Origin: Caballeronia udeis
GTDB lineage: Bacteria; Pseudomonadota; Gammaproteobacteria; Burkholderiales; Burkholderiaceae
Direction of reading: 5' to 3'
NCBI RefSeq assembly: GCF_001544555.2
Contig: NZ_FCOK02000017.1
Location: forward strand, 62,001 to 126,000
Length of the DNA stretch: 64,000 bases
Of this stretch, positions 33,589-42,605 are shown piece after piece. The position numbers and the translations under genes are program-made. The notes below the pieces were generated by a model that saw only the letters and a program-made list of their open reading frames with translations, was not told where the DNA came from and made no database searches. Positions within the stretch are counted from its first letter, which is position 1; every line of letters begins with the position of its first letter.

Positions 33589-35283
33589 TCAGTGCGTGCC
33601 GTCCCTGCCGTCATTTGTGCCCGGCGTAAACGAGACTCCACGCAGCACTTCGCCGAACTTGGCAGAGCCGAGCGTGACAAAATTCGCGTTCGCAGCAGCT
33701 GCCGGGCGGGTATTTTTCAGCTCATCCCGGATTGCAACGAGCTTGTTCGGATCCGCGCCGGTATCGCCGTTCCCGCTGACTGTGGACGTCGTTGCCCAGA
33801 GCGTGACGGTGCCATCGCGGCTAACGGAACCAATCAGGTTACGGAGGCCATCAGTCGCGGGCGACCATGGCAGTCCGGTTGCCGCGTTGCTGCCGACCGG
33901 ATAGTTTTGCACCGTGTAAGGCTTACCCAGGTCCAATCCGCTTTGCAGCGTATAGGCCAGCACCCATTTCTTCGTGGGCGCATTGAACACCCATTTCTGA
34001 AGACCCGCGGTGGATTGCGCAGCTGCGTGCGTGAAGAGATCGGCACCACCCGTATAGCCGTCGCCTTCATCGGCCACATAGAGTGTGTTGGCGTCGGCGA
34101 ACCAGAGGCCGAACGGGAAACTGAGGGTCGTCGCGGTCTTGTTCGGAGTCGACGGGAAGCCGCTCAGGATGCACATGTTGCTCGGCAGCCCTGTTGTCGC
34201 GAGAGTCGAAGCAGCGTAACTGAGCGGTGCACTTGGCAGCACCGCTTTCGGCGAAGGCACACCGGTACCGTTCGGGCACGCGGTCCCGGTGGTGTCGACG
34301 AAGTAGACGGTGTTGACGCCATTGCTGCCGCTGCCCTTGGTCATGTAGACCACGTTATTGAAAACTGTCATCCCGCGAAAGTTGTCGTCCTTGCCGATCT
34401 TGTCGGCGGGCGCGCCCAGTTGGGTGACCGAGAAGCTTGCAAGCGGACTTGGCGTGCCAGGAGCTTGCTGCGCCTCGGGCTGCGTCGCCTCCGCAATGAA
34501 TTGCGAGCCTGCGCCGAGGACCACGCCGGCCGGCTGGGGATTGCTTCCATTGCCCGCGTTGCCGGTCGTGAAGAAGAAGCGCTTTCCGCCGTGGTCGATC
34601 AGGATCGCAGCGCGGCCGTTGTTGCCGCTATAGGCATTCGTTTCGGTGAAGCTGAACTGTCCGTTGCGATCGACCTTGGCCACTGCACGGTAGAAGCTCT
34701 GCCCGTCGGGATTGGTCGGATCGACGACGCCTGGCGTGTTTGAATTCGACACATCCAGCATGTTGATCGGAGCGACATAGCCCATGAAGGTCAGGTACTT
34801 TCCATCGTCTGAGAGGTGAAGCCCGATTTCCGATTTCGAACTGAAGCTGGTTACCATCTGGTCTGCCGTGGTGCCCGCATTCGTCACGCTCGGCACCTCC
34901 AGCGTACTGATCCGCCAGCCGGATGGCGCTAGCTGATCCAGGAAAATCTTCGACGTGATACCGAAGCTCCCGTCATAAAGGGCGTTGTTCCAAACGAATG
35001 GGTAGGTGCCGTCGTTCGGCGCGCCGGTTGCCGCGCCGCACCCGCCCGTCGTTTGCGCGCAGCCGGGTGGCAGGATCGAGCCAACCTGTACGTTGGCCGA
35101 GCGGTTGTCGTAAACGCTGCGACTGACGACAAGATTTCCCGGTTGAAATGCGGCGTTGTGCCCGTTTTGCGGCTCTTGCGCCATTGCAGTGAGGCTAATG
35201 CCCAATGGAAGCAGCGCTAGCGCTGAAATGCCTCGGGCAAGGGAACGCTGACGAGTCGGAAACGGGCGAAAAACAGGCTGCAT
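33589..35283 (-). CDS. Exported beta-propeller-like protein, function unknown
   Basis: About 564 residues. An N-terminal export signal (RGISALALLPLGISLTAMAQ) precedes a long secreted body rich in Gly, Thr, Asn and Ser, with repeated blocks of the type GLHLSDDGKYLTFMGY, GKRFFFTTGNAGNG, NNVVYMTKGSG and ANTLYVADEGDG. These are spaced like blades of a propeller (Asp/Gly turns followed by hydrophobic strands). Two Cys pairs (PPGCAQTTGGCG; ACPNGTG with SNMCILSG) suggest disulfides. I start at the ATG at 35283, with GGAGA upstream. No catalytic motif recognised and no operon partner. Confidence 0.75.
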   Translation of the reverse strand: MQPVFRPFPTRQRSLARGISALALLPLGISLTAMAQEPQNGHNAAFQPGNLVVSRSVYDNRSANVQVGSILPPGCAQTTGGCGAATGAPNDGTYPFVWNNALYDGSFGITSKIFLDQLAPSGWRISTLEVPSVTNAGTTADQMVTSFSSKSEIGLHLSDDGKYLTFMGYVAPINMLDVSNSNTPGVVDPTNPDGQSFYRAVAKVDRNGQFSFTETNAYSGNNGRAAILIDHGGKRFFFTTGNAGNGSNPQPAGVVLGAGSQFIAEATQPEAQQAPGTPSPLASFSVTQLGAPADKIGKDDNFRGMTVFNNVVYMTKGSGSNGVNTVYFVDTTGTACPNGTGVPSPKAVLPSAPLSYAASTLATTGLPSNMCILSGFPSTPNKTATTLSFPFGLWFADANTLYVADEGDGYTGGADLFTHAAAQSTAGLQKWVFNAPTKKWVLAYTLQSGLDLGKPYTVQNYPVGSNAATGLPWSPATDGLRNLIGSVSRDGTVTLWATTSTVSGNGDTGADPNKLVAIRDELKNTRPAAAANANFVTLGSAKFGEVLRGVSFTPGTNDGRDGTH

Positions 35284-35960
35284 GTCATTTCTCCGGGAAA
35301 GGGAATTGAAGTTACACGGCGTCCAACGCAAACAGTTGCGTGACGTTAGCAGCGGCGTGTGTAGGATTATTTACAGGCCCGGAAAGAATTTGTAATGGTT
35401 TTCCCGCGACAGAGTTTGGTTCTTGGGGAACGGTATATTGCGTGGCGGCCGGCCATCGACTGCATCCTGCGAGAGTCTGCCCAGACGCAGGCAGTTCACT
35501 TAGCTGCTTGGCCTGAAGCTTTTGATGAGATGTTTGCGCGCTTGAGCAAGATCGAAGGGCTGCGACGAATCTTGCGCGGTGCTCTTTTTGAATTCATCAG
35601 TGGATATGGCGCGTCAAATGTTGTCGCAGCGCGTCCGGATCACTGTTATTTTTAAAGCACCAACCGGCGAGAAGGCTGAAGCAGACGTCCAGTCCGAGAA
35701 GATCAATCTGTGAGGTTAATCGGATGCAATGGGTATGGGCCATTCGGAACCGTGCCGGAGAACTACATTGTGCAGTGGCTGGAGACGAAGATTCCCTCGG
35801 TCGATCGGGAAGCACAAAGACATCCGGCTGGCGTAGCCTGAAACTGCAAGATGTGCGGCGTGTACTATTCGATTTAAATACAGCGGATGATGCTACCTAT
35901 CCAGCATCATCCGCTATGTAATTGCAGCTCGCCTCGAAGGTATTCCTGGGAGACGATGGA
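35284..35960. other. Intergenic region, no confident gene
   Basis: 677 bases between the exported-protein gene and the LuxR-type regulator. An 86-codon rightward frame (35395-35655) has a weak GGAAAG box and no recognisable motif. The stretch also looks patchy in codon use, so I leave it uncalled. The promoters of both flanking genes must be here. Confidence 0.45.
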
Positions 35961-36710
35961 ATGCGCGTACTGATCGTCGATGATCACGAGCTGTTCAGAG
36001 CCGGATTGGCGCTGCTGCTTAGGGAGCTCTTTCCGAGCATCGAACTGCTGCACGCGAGTACGTTGTCGCAATGCATGAGTCACGCGCTTGGCGAGCTCCT
36101 CAACATCGTTTTTCTTGATCTCGACCTTCCCGATGGCCACGGCTGCAGCGCGCTTGGCCGATTGAAGGAGTCGCGCCCGTCGTTACCGGTGATTGTGATA
36201 TCGGCCGATGAGAGCGTGGAAACCATCAGTCGATGCATCGAACTTCGCGCCATGGGATATGTGCCCAAATCGTCGCCTCCTGAAGCGCTTCATGCAGCAA
36301 TAAGCGCAGTGCTTGCCGGGGGCGTATTCCTGCCCGCCGCCAGCATCGCGAAACTCAGGCATGACATGGGCACGGAGGAAGCGCCGGCAAATGGACCTGG
36401 GAAAGCGCAGCCGAGCGGTAATTCGGAAATGAGCACGGCATCCGAGTTGGGACTCAGCCCGAGAGAGTTCGAAACGCTGGCGTGGCTGGTGCGTGGACTT
36501 CCCTCCAAGGCAATAGCCCTGAAAATGGGGCTTGAGGACATTACCGTCCGGAAGTACGTCAGTCATCTGCTTGCGCATTTCAATCTTCGGCGCCGCACGG
36601 AACTCATCGTCATGCTGGCGGATAAAGGGATCAAACTCGGTGTCCCGCCGGTCACGGATCCCGCACATGATCGAAACCTGCCGCCTGTTGAGCGGCAACG
36701 AAACGACTGA
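35961..36710 (+). CDS. LuxR/NarL-type response regulator
   Basis: 249 residues. The receiver domain has D8/D9, phosphoacceptor D53 (IVFLDLDLPDGHG) and Lys in YVPKSSPP. A linker of about 40 residues is followed by a LuxR helix-turn-helix (LGLSPREFETLAWLVRGLPS, then KAIALKMGLEDITVRKYVSH). I start at the ATG at 35961 (MRVLIVDDH), with GGGAG upstream. Its last 59 bases overlap the 3' end of the hybrid kinase on the opposite strand, so the C-terminal tail and the kinase C-terminus are encoded by the same DNA. It is the likely output partner of the two hybrid kinases. Confidence 0.92.
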   Translation: MRVLIVDDHELFRAGLALLLRELFPSIELLHASTLSQCMSHALGELLNIVFLDLDLPDGHGCSALGRLKESRPSLPVIVISADESVETISRCIELRAMGYVPKSSPPEALHAAISAVLAGGVFLPAASIAKLRHDMGTEEAPANGPGKAQPSGNSEMSTASELGLSPREFETLAWLVRGLPSKAIALKMGLEDITVRKYVSHLLAHFNLRRRTELIVMLADKGIKLGVPPVTDPAHDRNLPPVERQRND

Positions 36711-38517
36711 CTTCAGCGAGCGTGCTTTCCGGCGCGGAAGACTTGCGCAACAGCACGAACGGCTCGGCGAAATCGCGAAGTGCGTGAGGAGACACCAGTT
36801 CGCCCGTGATGAACGCGACGGGAAGCACGCCCGCCCAGGCGAAATGCTGCCGGATCCGTTCGGCAACCTCGATACCGGTTGGTCCGTCGCGAAGCCGGAT
36901 ATCGGTGACGATGATGTCAGGTATGCGGCCGTCATCGGCCAGAATCGCATCGAATCCCGCCATTGACTCGGCGGTATCCACCAATGCGCCGGCACTGAGG
37001 AACAACCTGCGGAGGCCCTCGAGAACAGTCGGTTCGTCGTCGCACAGCAGGACGTATTTGCCCTGGAGGACGGACGTGGATGCGTCGCTCTTTGGATCGT
37101 CCGTCTCGATGACCGGTGTCATTTTGGATATTGGCGCGTACAGGGAAAAGCGGGACCCGCGCTCCTCGACCGACCAGAAACTCATGCTGTGTTTCGGCAG
37201 AATGCCAATGACCCGGTGGACGATAGACAGCCCGAGCCCCAGGCCTTTCGAGCGATCGCGACCCGGGTTGTTGATCTGATAGTACTCGGCGAATATCGCC
37301 TCCCGATGCGCGGGCGAGATGCCGACGCCCGTGTCCCGTACGTCTATGCGAAGCCGTTCCCCGATCTCCACCCAGCCGATGACGACACCACCCGTGGAGG
37401 TGTTCTTGATCGCATTCGATACGAAATTGGACAAAACCCGCTTGAACAAGGAGCGATCACTTTCAATGGGCGGCGGGCGGCGCCGACGCCCGCTGATTCT
37501 TAATTCGATACCCCGTGACCTTGCCGGTTCAAGGTATTGCTCGTAGACCTCCGTCAGCACGGCCTGCGTATCAAGGGGCGCCATGTGCGGGATGTAAGAC
37601 CCTAGTTCGCTGTAGTCCTGAATATCCTTGAACATGTCGAGAATATCGCGTGCCGTTTCCTCGACGACGTCGAGATCATGACTTGCTGCGTGTTCACCTT
37701 CGAGTTTTATCCGCGCGCTACGAATGAAGAGGTTAATCGCGGCGAGGGGCTGCTGGATGTCGTGGTAGGCCGATGAAAAGAACCGCTCCTTCTCTCTGAC
37801 GATTTCTCTCATACGGTCATTCTGCTGATTGACAGCCAGGGACGCCGCTTCAACGCGTGCCTTGGCTGCGCGCAACGTCCGCCGGAACACAAATTCGCGT
37901 CGGGCAGCGCGTTCAAACTGGATGCAGACGACAATGCCAGCGAGATACATGAGAGACACCGTATTCCCACGGTGAACCCAGGAAAGCGAGTGAAACCCCG
38001 GCGTGGAAACATTACCCCGTATCCAGAGATAAATGGTAAGACGGAAGGTTACAACGCATAGTCCGACCAACCACGCTGCTGTGATTGCACGGAGTCGGAA
38101 CGATGTGAATATCAGGAAAGTGATAATAAAAAGTTCGGGGGAAATTGCGTCGAAGGCCTGGTTTGCCGGGTAAACGCTCATCAACCCCAATTGGGCGAAC
38201 CAACAACTCAGCATCACTACACAAAGTAATCTGACGGCCCGGCGTTCGTCAAAGGCGCGTGGTCCCCACATTAACCATACCGGCACAGCCATACCCACGG
38301 CACCTGCAAGTCGCACATGACCAACGCGCAGGAGGATGTTGGGATCAAGCGTGTTCAGCAGCAACCAATCACGGCCAACAAACAGGATCCATAACAGTAT
38401 GAGGCTGGCGCCAGCCAGCCTGCGTTGGCCCGCGTAGCGACGCGCATAGTCCATAAGGAACGCACGCTCTTCAGCCGCCGATCTAAACTTGCGTACTACG
38501 AAGCGTGACGATCTCAT
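36652..38517 (-). CDS. Hybrid histidine kinase, copy 1
   Basis: 621 residues. A five- to six-helix membrane sensor (about 30-200), a coiled coil, then the kinase core: phospho-His252 in SAYHDIQQPLAAINLF, N box NFVSNAIKN, DTGVGIS and GLGLGLSIVHR. A C-terminal receiver has DD at 493-494 and D539 in IIVTDIRLRDGPTG. Residues about 206-577 are identical to the second copy at 38818-40683, while the membrane sensor differs. The 3' end overlaps the LuxR-type regulator gene by 59 bases in convergent orientation. The upstream region is the shortest copy of the three-fold repeated intergenic element. Confidence 0.93.
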   Translation of the reverse strand: MRSSRFVVRKFRSAAEERAFLMDYARRYAGQRRLAGASLILLWILFVGRDWLLLNTLDPNILLRVGHVRLAGAVGMAVPVWLMWGPRAFDERRAVRLLCVVMLSCWFAQLGLMSVYPANQAFDAISPELFIITFLIFTSFRLRAITAAWLVGLCVVTFRLTIYLWIRGNVSTPGFHSLSWVHRGNTVSLMYLAGIVVCIQFERAARREFVFRRTLRAAKARVEAASLAVNQQNDRMREIVREKERFFSSAYHDIQQPLAAINLFIRSARIKLEGEHAASHDLDVVEETARDILDMFKDIQDYSELGSYIPHMAPLDTQAVLTEVYEQYLEPARSRGIELRISGRRRRPPPIESDRSLFKRVLSNFVSNAIKNTSTGGVVIGWVEIGERLRIDVRDTGVGISPAHREAIFAEYYQINNPGRDRSKGLGLGLSIVHRVIGILPKHSMSFWSVEERGSRFSLYAPISKMTPVIETDDPKSDASTSVLQGKYVLLCDDEPTVLEGLRRLFLSAGALVDTAESMAGFDAILADDGRIPDIIVTDIRLRDGPTGIEVAERIRQHFAWAGVLPVAFITGELVSPHALRDFAEPFVLLRKSSAPESTLAEVSRFVAAQQAAGFDHVRDP

Positions 38518-38817
38518 AAGGCTGCTTGATCAGGAAAGCCGCCGTGGGCGGATAGTGCGCAGCATTGAGAGGCCTTATCAACGCACCATAAATACAGAAT
38601 AACAGGTCGCCATCCCTACGATCAGCCACAAATGTATCAGCAGCGTGATGTGTCCTTGCCCGCAACCGGACGGTTTGGCAAGGAGTTCGGTCATGGAAGG
38701 CGACTATCTGATGCGTCACCCGGATCGGCCAACCCTCGTACTGCCGCTGCGTAATGGGGACTAATGGGGACATCTGCGTAATAGGGACATATTTCTATCT
38801 GAGGTCGGTCCCGCCAG
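38518..38817. repeat. Intergenic element A, copy 1 (shortened)
   Basis: From the kinase-1 start codon it matches the region upstream of kinase 2 (CATAAGGCTGCTTGATCAGG and onward). It keeps the hairpin CCTTGCC (38654-38660) / GGCAAGG (38677-38683). It lacks about 100 bases present in copies 2 and 3, and the match ends near 38740 where the small-protein gene would be approached. From about 38803 to 38830 the DNA resembles the 3' end of the LuxR regulator gene (TCACGGATCCCGCAC), as at 36654. Confidence 0.8.
38752..38788. repeat. Tandem TAATRGGGAC motifs
   Basis: TAATGGGGAC at 38752-38761 and 38762-38771 and TAATAGGGAC at 38779-38788. Such GGGGAC-type short repeats occur around REP-like or transposition-associated elements in this group of bacteria. 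They lie at the broken junction between element A copy 1 and the end of kinase 2. Confidence 0.4.
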
Positions 38818-40683
38818 TCACGGATCCCGCACCCGACCGAAGCCTGTCAGCTGCCAGTCGGCAACGAGCCGACTGACTTCTGCGAGCGTGCTGTCGGGCG
38901 CGGAAGACTTTCGCAACAGCACGAACGGCTCGGCGAAATCGCGAAGTGCGAGAGGGGACACCAGTTCGCCCGTGATGAACGCGACGGGAAGCACGCCCGC
39001 CCAGGCGAAATGCTGCCGGATCCGTTCGGCAACCTCGATACCGGTTGGTCCGTCGCGAAGCCGGATATCGGTGACGATGATGTCAGGTATGCGGCCGTCA
39101 TCGGCCAGAATCGCATCGAATCCCGCCATTGACTCGGCGGTATCCACCAATGCGCCGGCACTGAGGAACAACCTGCGGAGGCCCTCGAGAACAGTCGGTT
39201 CGTCGTCGCACAGCAGGACGTATTTGCCCTGGAGGACGGACGTGGATGCGTCGCTCTTTGGATCGTCCGTCTCGATGACCGGTGTCATTTTGGATATTGG
39301 CGCGTACAGGGAAAAGCGGGACCCGCGCTCCTCGACCGACCAGAAACTCATGCTGTGTTTCGGCAGAATGCCAATGACCCGGTGGACGATAGACAGCCCG
39401 AGCCCCAGGCCTTTCGAGCGATCGCGACCCGGGTTGTTGATCTGATAGTACTCGGCGAATATCGCCTCCCGATGCGCGGGCGAGATGCCGACGCCCGTGT
39501 CCCGTACGTCTATGCGAAGCCGTTCCCCGATCTCCACCCAGCCGATGACGACACCACCCGTGGAGGTGTTCTTGATCGCATTCGATACGAAATTGGACAA
39601 AACCCGCTTGAACAAGGAGCGATCACTTTCAATGGGCGGCGGGCGGCGCCGACGCCCGCTGATTCTTAATTCGATACCCCGTGACCTTGCCGGTTCAAGG
39701 TATTGCTCGTAGACCTCCGTCAGCACGGCCTGCGTATCAAGGGGCGCCATGTGCGGGATGTAAGACCCTAGTTCGCTGTAGTCCTGAATATCCTTGAACA
39801 TGTCGAGAATATCGCGTGCCGTTTCCTCGACGACGTCGAGATCATGACTTGCTGCGTGTTCACCTTCGAGTTTTATCCGCGCGCTACGAATGAAGAGGTT
39901 AATCGCGGCGAGGGGCTGCTGGATGTCGTGGTAGGCCGATGAAAAGAACCGCTCCTTCTCTCTGACGATTTCTCTCATACGGTCATTCTGCTGATTGACA
40001 GCCAGGGACGCCGCTTCAACGCGTGCCTTGGCTGCGCGCAACGTCCGCCGGAACACAAATTCGCGCCGGGCAACACGTTCAAACTGAATGCAGACGACAA
40101 TGCCGACAACATACATGATAAACATCATGGCCCCACCGGAAAGCCAGTGAACCATCATCGTGGAAACATCACTTCGTGGCGAGATTTCAATGTCCAGTTC
40201 TAAAAGATTAAAGGTTACAACGCATAGTCCGACTAACCACGCTGCCGTGATTGCACGAAGTCGGAACAATGTGAATACCAGAAAAAGGGCATTATAAAAA
40301 GCCGGGACAATCTCCGATTCGATCCGGGTCGGCGGGTAAACGTTCACCAACCCCAATAGCTCGAACCAGCAGCTCATCGTCACTGCACAAAGTAATCTGA
40401 CGGCCCGGCTTTCGTCAAAGGCACGCGGCCCCCACATCAACCATACCGGCACAGCCATACCCACGGCACCTGCAAGTCGCACATAGCCAACGTGGAGGAC
40501 GATACTGGGATCAAGTGTGTTCAGCAGCACCCAATCGCGGACAGTACCCGTGATCCATATTAGTATGAAGATGGCACCAGCCAGCCTGCGTTGGCCCGCG
40601 TAGCGACGCGCGTAGTCCATACGGAACGCACGCTCCTGAGCCGCCGATCTAAACTTGCGTACCACGAAGCCTGACGATCTCAT
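38818..40683 (-). CDS. Hybrid histidine kinase, copy 2
   Basis: 621 residues with the same domain order and length as copy 1: membrane sensor, phospho-His in SAYHDIQQPL, ATPase, receiver with DIRLRDGPTG. About 1.1 kb (38963-40063) is identical at nucleotide level to copy 1, whereas the membrane sensor (for example VYPPTRIESEIVPAFYNALF) and the last 15-20 residues have diverged. The two kinases therefore probably sense different cues but share one output path. It is divergent from the small secreted protein gene at 41251, with element A copy 2 between them. Confidence 0.93.
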   Translation of the reverse strand: MRSSGFVVRKFRSAAQERAFRMDYARRYAGQRRLAGAIFILIWITGTVRDWVLLNTLDPSIVLHVGYVRLAGAVGMAVPVWLMWGPRAFDESRAVRLLCAVTMSCWFELLGLVNVYPPTRIESEIVPAFYNALFLVFTLFRLRAITAAWLVGLCVVTFNLLELDIEISPRSDVSTMMVHWLSGGAMMFIMYVVGIVVCIQFERVARREFVFRRTLRAAKARVEAASLAVNQQNDRMREIVREKERFFSSAYHDIQQPLAAINLFIRSARIKLEGEHAASHDLDVVEETARDILDMFKDIQDYSELGSYIPHMAPLDTQAVLTEVYEQYLEPARSRGIELRISGRRRRPPPIESDRSLFKRVLSNFVSNAIKNTSTGGVVIGWVEIGERLRIDVRDTGVGISPAHREAIFAEYYQINNPGRDRSKGLGLGLSIVHRVIGILPKHSMSFWSVEERGSRFSLYAPISKMTPVIETDDPKSDASTSVLQGKYVLLCDDEPTVLEGLRRLFLSAGALVDTAESMAGFDAILADDGRIPDIIVTDIRLRDGPTGIEVAERIRQHFAWAGVLPVAFITGELVSPLALRDFAEPFVLLRKSSAPDSTLAEVSRLVADWQLTGFGRVRDP

Positions 40684-41250
40684 AAGGCTGCTTGATCAGG
40701 AAAGCCGCCGTGGGCGGATAGTGCGCAACATTGAGGGGCTTTATTGGCGCACCACGCGTTAGACAGGTTCCCACCGAACGTGGCTAACGAAGTAAGACGG
40801 CAAATTCCAGCGAAAGCGGTGCGGGTGGCCATGGGTGCACAACACCCTCGTGCGCGGCCACAGCGCGATAAAAACAGAATAACAGGTCGCGATCCCTGCG
40901 ATCAGCCACAAATGTATCGGCGGCGTGATGTGTCCTTGCCCGCAGCTGGACGGTTTGGCAAGGAGTCTAGGTCATGAAAGGCGACTACCTGATACATCGC
41001 CGGGATCGGCCAACGGGAGTGCATACATCTTTCATCTGCGTTACTTGTCCGTCGCCTACGCATGTGCGTTGCGACGGCGTGTCGTCGGACCAAAAATGAC
41101 TATGACAGCAACGCTGCAAGGCATTCGTCAAACGCGCCCGGATCTGGTTGGCCGTCGCATCGAGCGAACCTGCCTTAGCTTATGTGACGACCGCTGTCGG
41201 TCGGCGAACGATGCACAGGCCGATCCCTCAGACTCCAAAGGAGAACGCTC
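40684..41250. repeat. Intergenic element A, copy 2 (complete)
   Basis: 567 bases lying between kinase 2 (leftward) and the small secreted protein gene (rightward). It aligns with copy 1 at its left end and with copy 3 through to the small-protein start codon. The hairpin CCTTGCC (40934-40940) / GGCAAGG (40957-40963) is preserved while the loop differs. A second pairing, GGCGA with TCGCC, follows about 20 bases later. Likely a bidirectional regulatory region. Confidence 0.8.
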
Positions 41251-41517
41251 ATGAAACTTCATCAATCGATCGCCGTTTGTCTTGCCGTGATGGCTGGCGT
41301 CACGGCAGACGGATGCTTCGCCCAATCAACAACCAATCAGAACGAGTCGGTAGCCGTTGACAACGCCCCGCAAGATCCAGCGATCGCAGTTCCGGCTGTT
41401 ACACAGCCCGCCATGTCCCTTGGAAGAACACGCGAGCAAGTCATGCGCGAGCAAGCGGATTTCCAGAACAGTGACCAGGCGGCGCAGATGCGGGAACTTT
41501 ACCGAGGCAGTAAGTAA
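41251..41517 (+). CDS. Small periplasmic DUF4148-like protein, copy 1
   Basis: 88 residues. A Sec signal (MKLHQSIAVCLAVMAGVTAD, then GCFAQ) is followed by a flexible Pro/Ala/Val-rich stretch and a C-terminal helix GRTREQVMREQADFQNSDQA. The TREQV-x-RE-L pattern resembles the DUF4148 family of small periplasmic proteins in Burkholderiales. AAAGGAG lies just upstream of the ATG. It is about 75 percent identical by eye to the protein at 42606. Role unknown; its place opposite the kinase suggests it is a target or accessory of that signalling system. Confidence 0.75.
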   Translation: MKLHQSIAVCLAVMAGVTADGCFAQSTTNQNESVAVDNAPQDPAIAVPAVTQPAMSLGRTREQVMREQADFQNSDQAAQMRELYRGSK

Positions 41518-42129
41518 CGAGGCGTCGCCGGCCACGAGGGTGTTTCGACCATCGAACCGTCGTCAGCGTGTTCCGGCCCGTCAGTTTTGGACATCTGAAG
41601 TAGAAACTGCAACGACTATCAAGTCTTCGTTACGGAGTATCGAACAACGACTGTGCGACCGACCGTTACACCCTTGGAAGCTCTCCTCCTGCGCATAGAG
41701 ACTGACGCCCTCGATCGATTGCTCAACCGTAAAACCGGCGCGCTCCGCTTCTCTGTGACTTTTGGCGTGGCGCAAAGCGAATGTAATCTCGCCCGTGCTT
41801 AGTGCTCGAGAGGATTCGAAGCCAAAAACCTTTTGGTTATTTAGACGTCTACCAACCGGCATAGCGAGATGGCAGTATCAACAAGAGATGCAATTTTGTC
41901 TCTGCAATATTTGTTAGGATTACAAACATATTAGGCTAAAAAATTTTAATGAATTAATTGGCCACGGCGGCTCGGATCTCCAAGAACGGCAACTTTTTGA
42001 CTGATCGGTCTTCTGTGCGAGCAGGCGGATTGCCTTCGTTTTCAGGTTTAACACCTTTATACAAGGAGCCGGTGTGAACCGAGCCAATGTGTGGCGGTGG
42101 GTAGCCTCAACGCGAGTGATGTGTGCTTT
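41518..42129. other. Non-repeated spacer between the two small-protein units
   Basis: About 610 bases that replace the kinase expected to the left of element A copy 3. A 93-codon leftward frame (41581-41862) is present but has no recognisable motif and no good ribosome-binding site. An AT-rich stretch lies at 41880-41970. I see no transposase. Confidence 0.5.
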
Positions 42130-42605
42130 CGAACGTGGCTAACGGAGCAGGACGGAAAATTCCAGCGAAAGCGGTGCCGGCGGCCATGGGTGCACAACAC
42201 CCTCGTATGCAGCCCCAGTGCGATAAAAACAGAATAACAGGTCGCCATTCCTGCCATCAGCCACAAATGTATCCGCAACGTGACGTGTCCTTGCCCCTAG
42301 CCGGACGGTTTGGCAAGGAGCCCGGTCATGGAAGGCGACTACCTGATACGTCGCCCGGATTGGCCAACGGGAGTGCATACATCTTTCACTTGCGTTATGT
42401 GTCCGTTGGCTACGCATGTGCGTTGCAACGGTGTGTCGCCCGACCAAGAATGATTATGACAGCAGCGCTGCAATGGCATTCGTCAAGTGCATCCGGATCT
42501 GGTTGGCCGTTACCGGAGCCGAACCTGCCTTGGCTCGTGCGAAGACTGCTGCCGGTCGGCGAACGAAGCGCAGGCCGATCTCTTAAACCCCGAGGGAGAA
42601 CGCGC
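42130..42605. repeat. Intergenic element A, copy 3
   Basis: Matches copy 2 over its full length, from CGAACGTGGCTAACG to the start codon of the second small protein, with scattered substitutions. The hairpin CCTTGCC (42289-42295) / GGCAAGG (42312-42318) and the GGCGAC/GTCGCC pairing about 20 bases later are kept. No kinase gene lies to its left. Confidence 0.8.

Noticed and set aside
35395-35655. 86-codon rightward frame
   Set aside because: A weak possible ribosome-binding site but no recognisable domain and uneven codon use; not supported enough to call.
41581-41862. 93-codon leftward frame in the spacer between duplicated units
   Set aside because: No ribosome-binding site or motif; the region is better explained as leftover from rearrangement.
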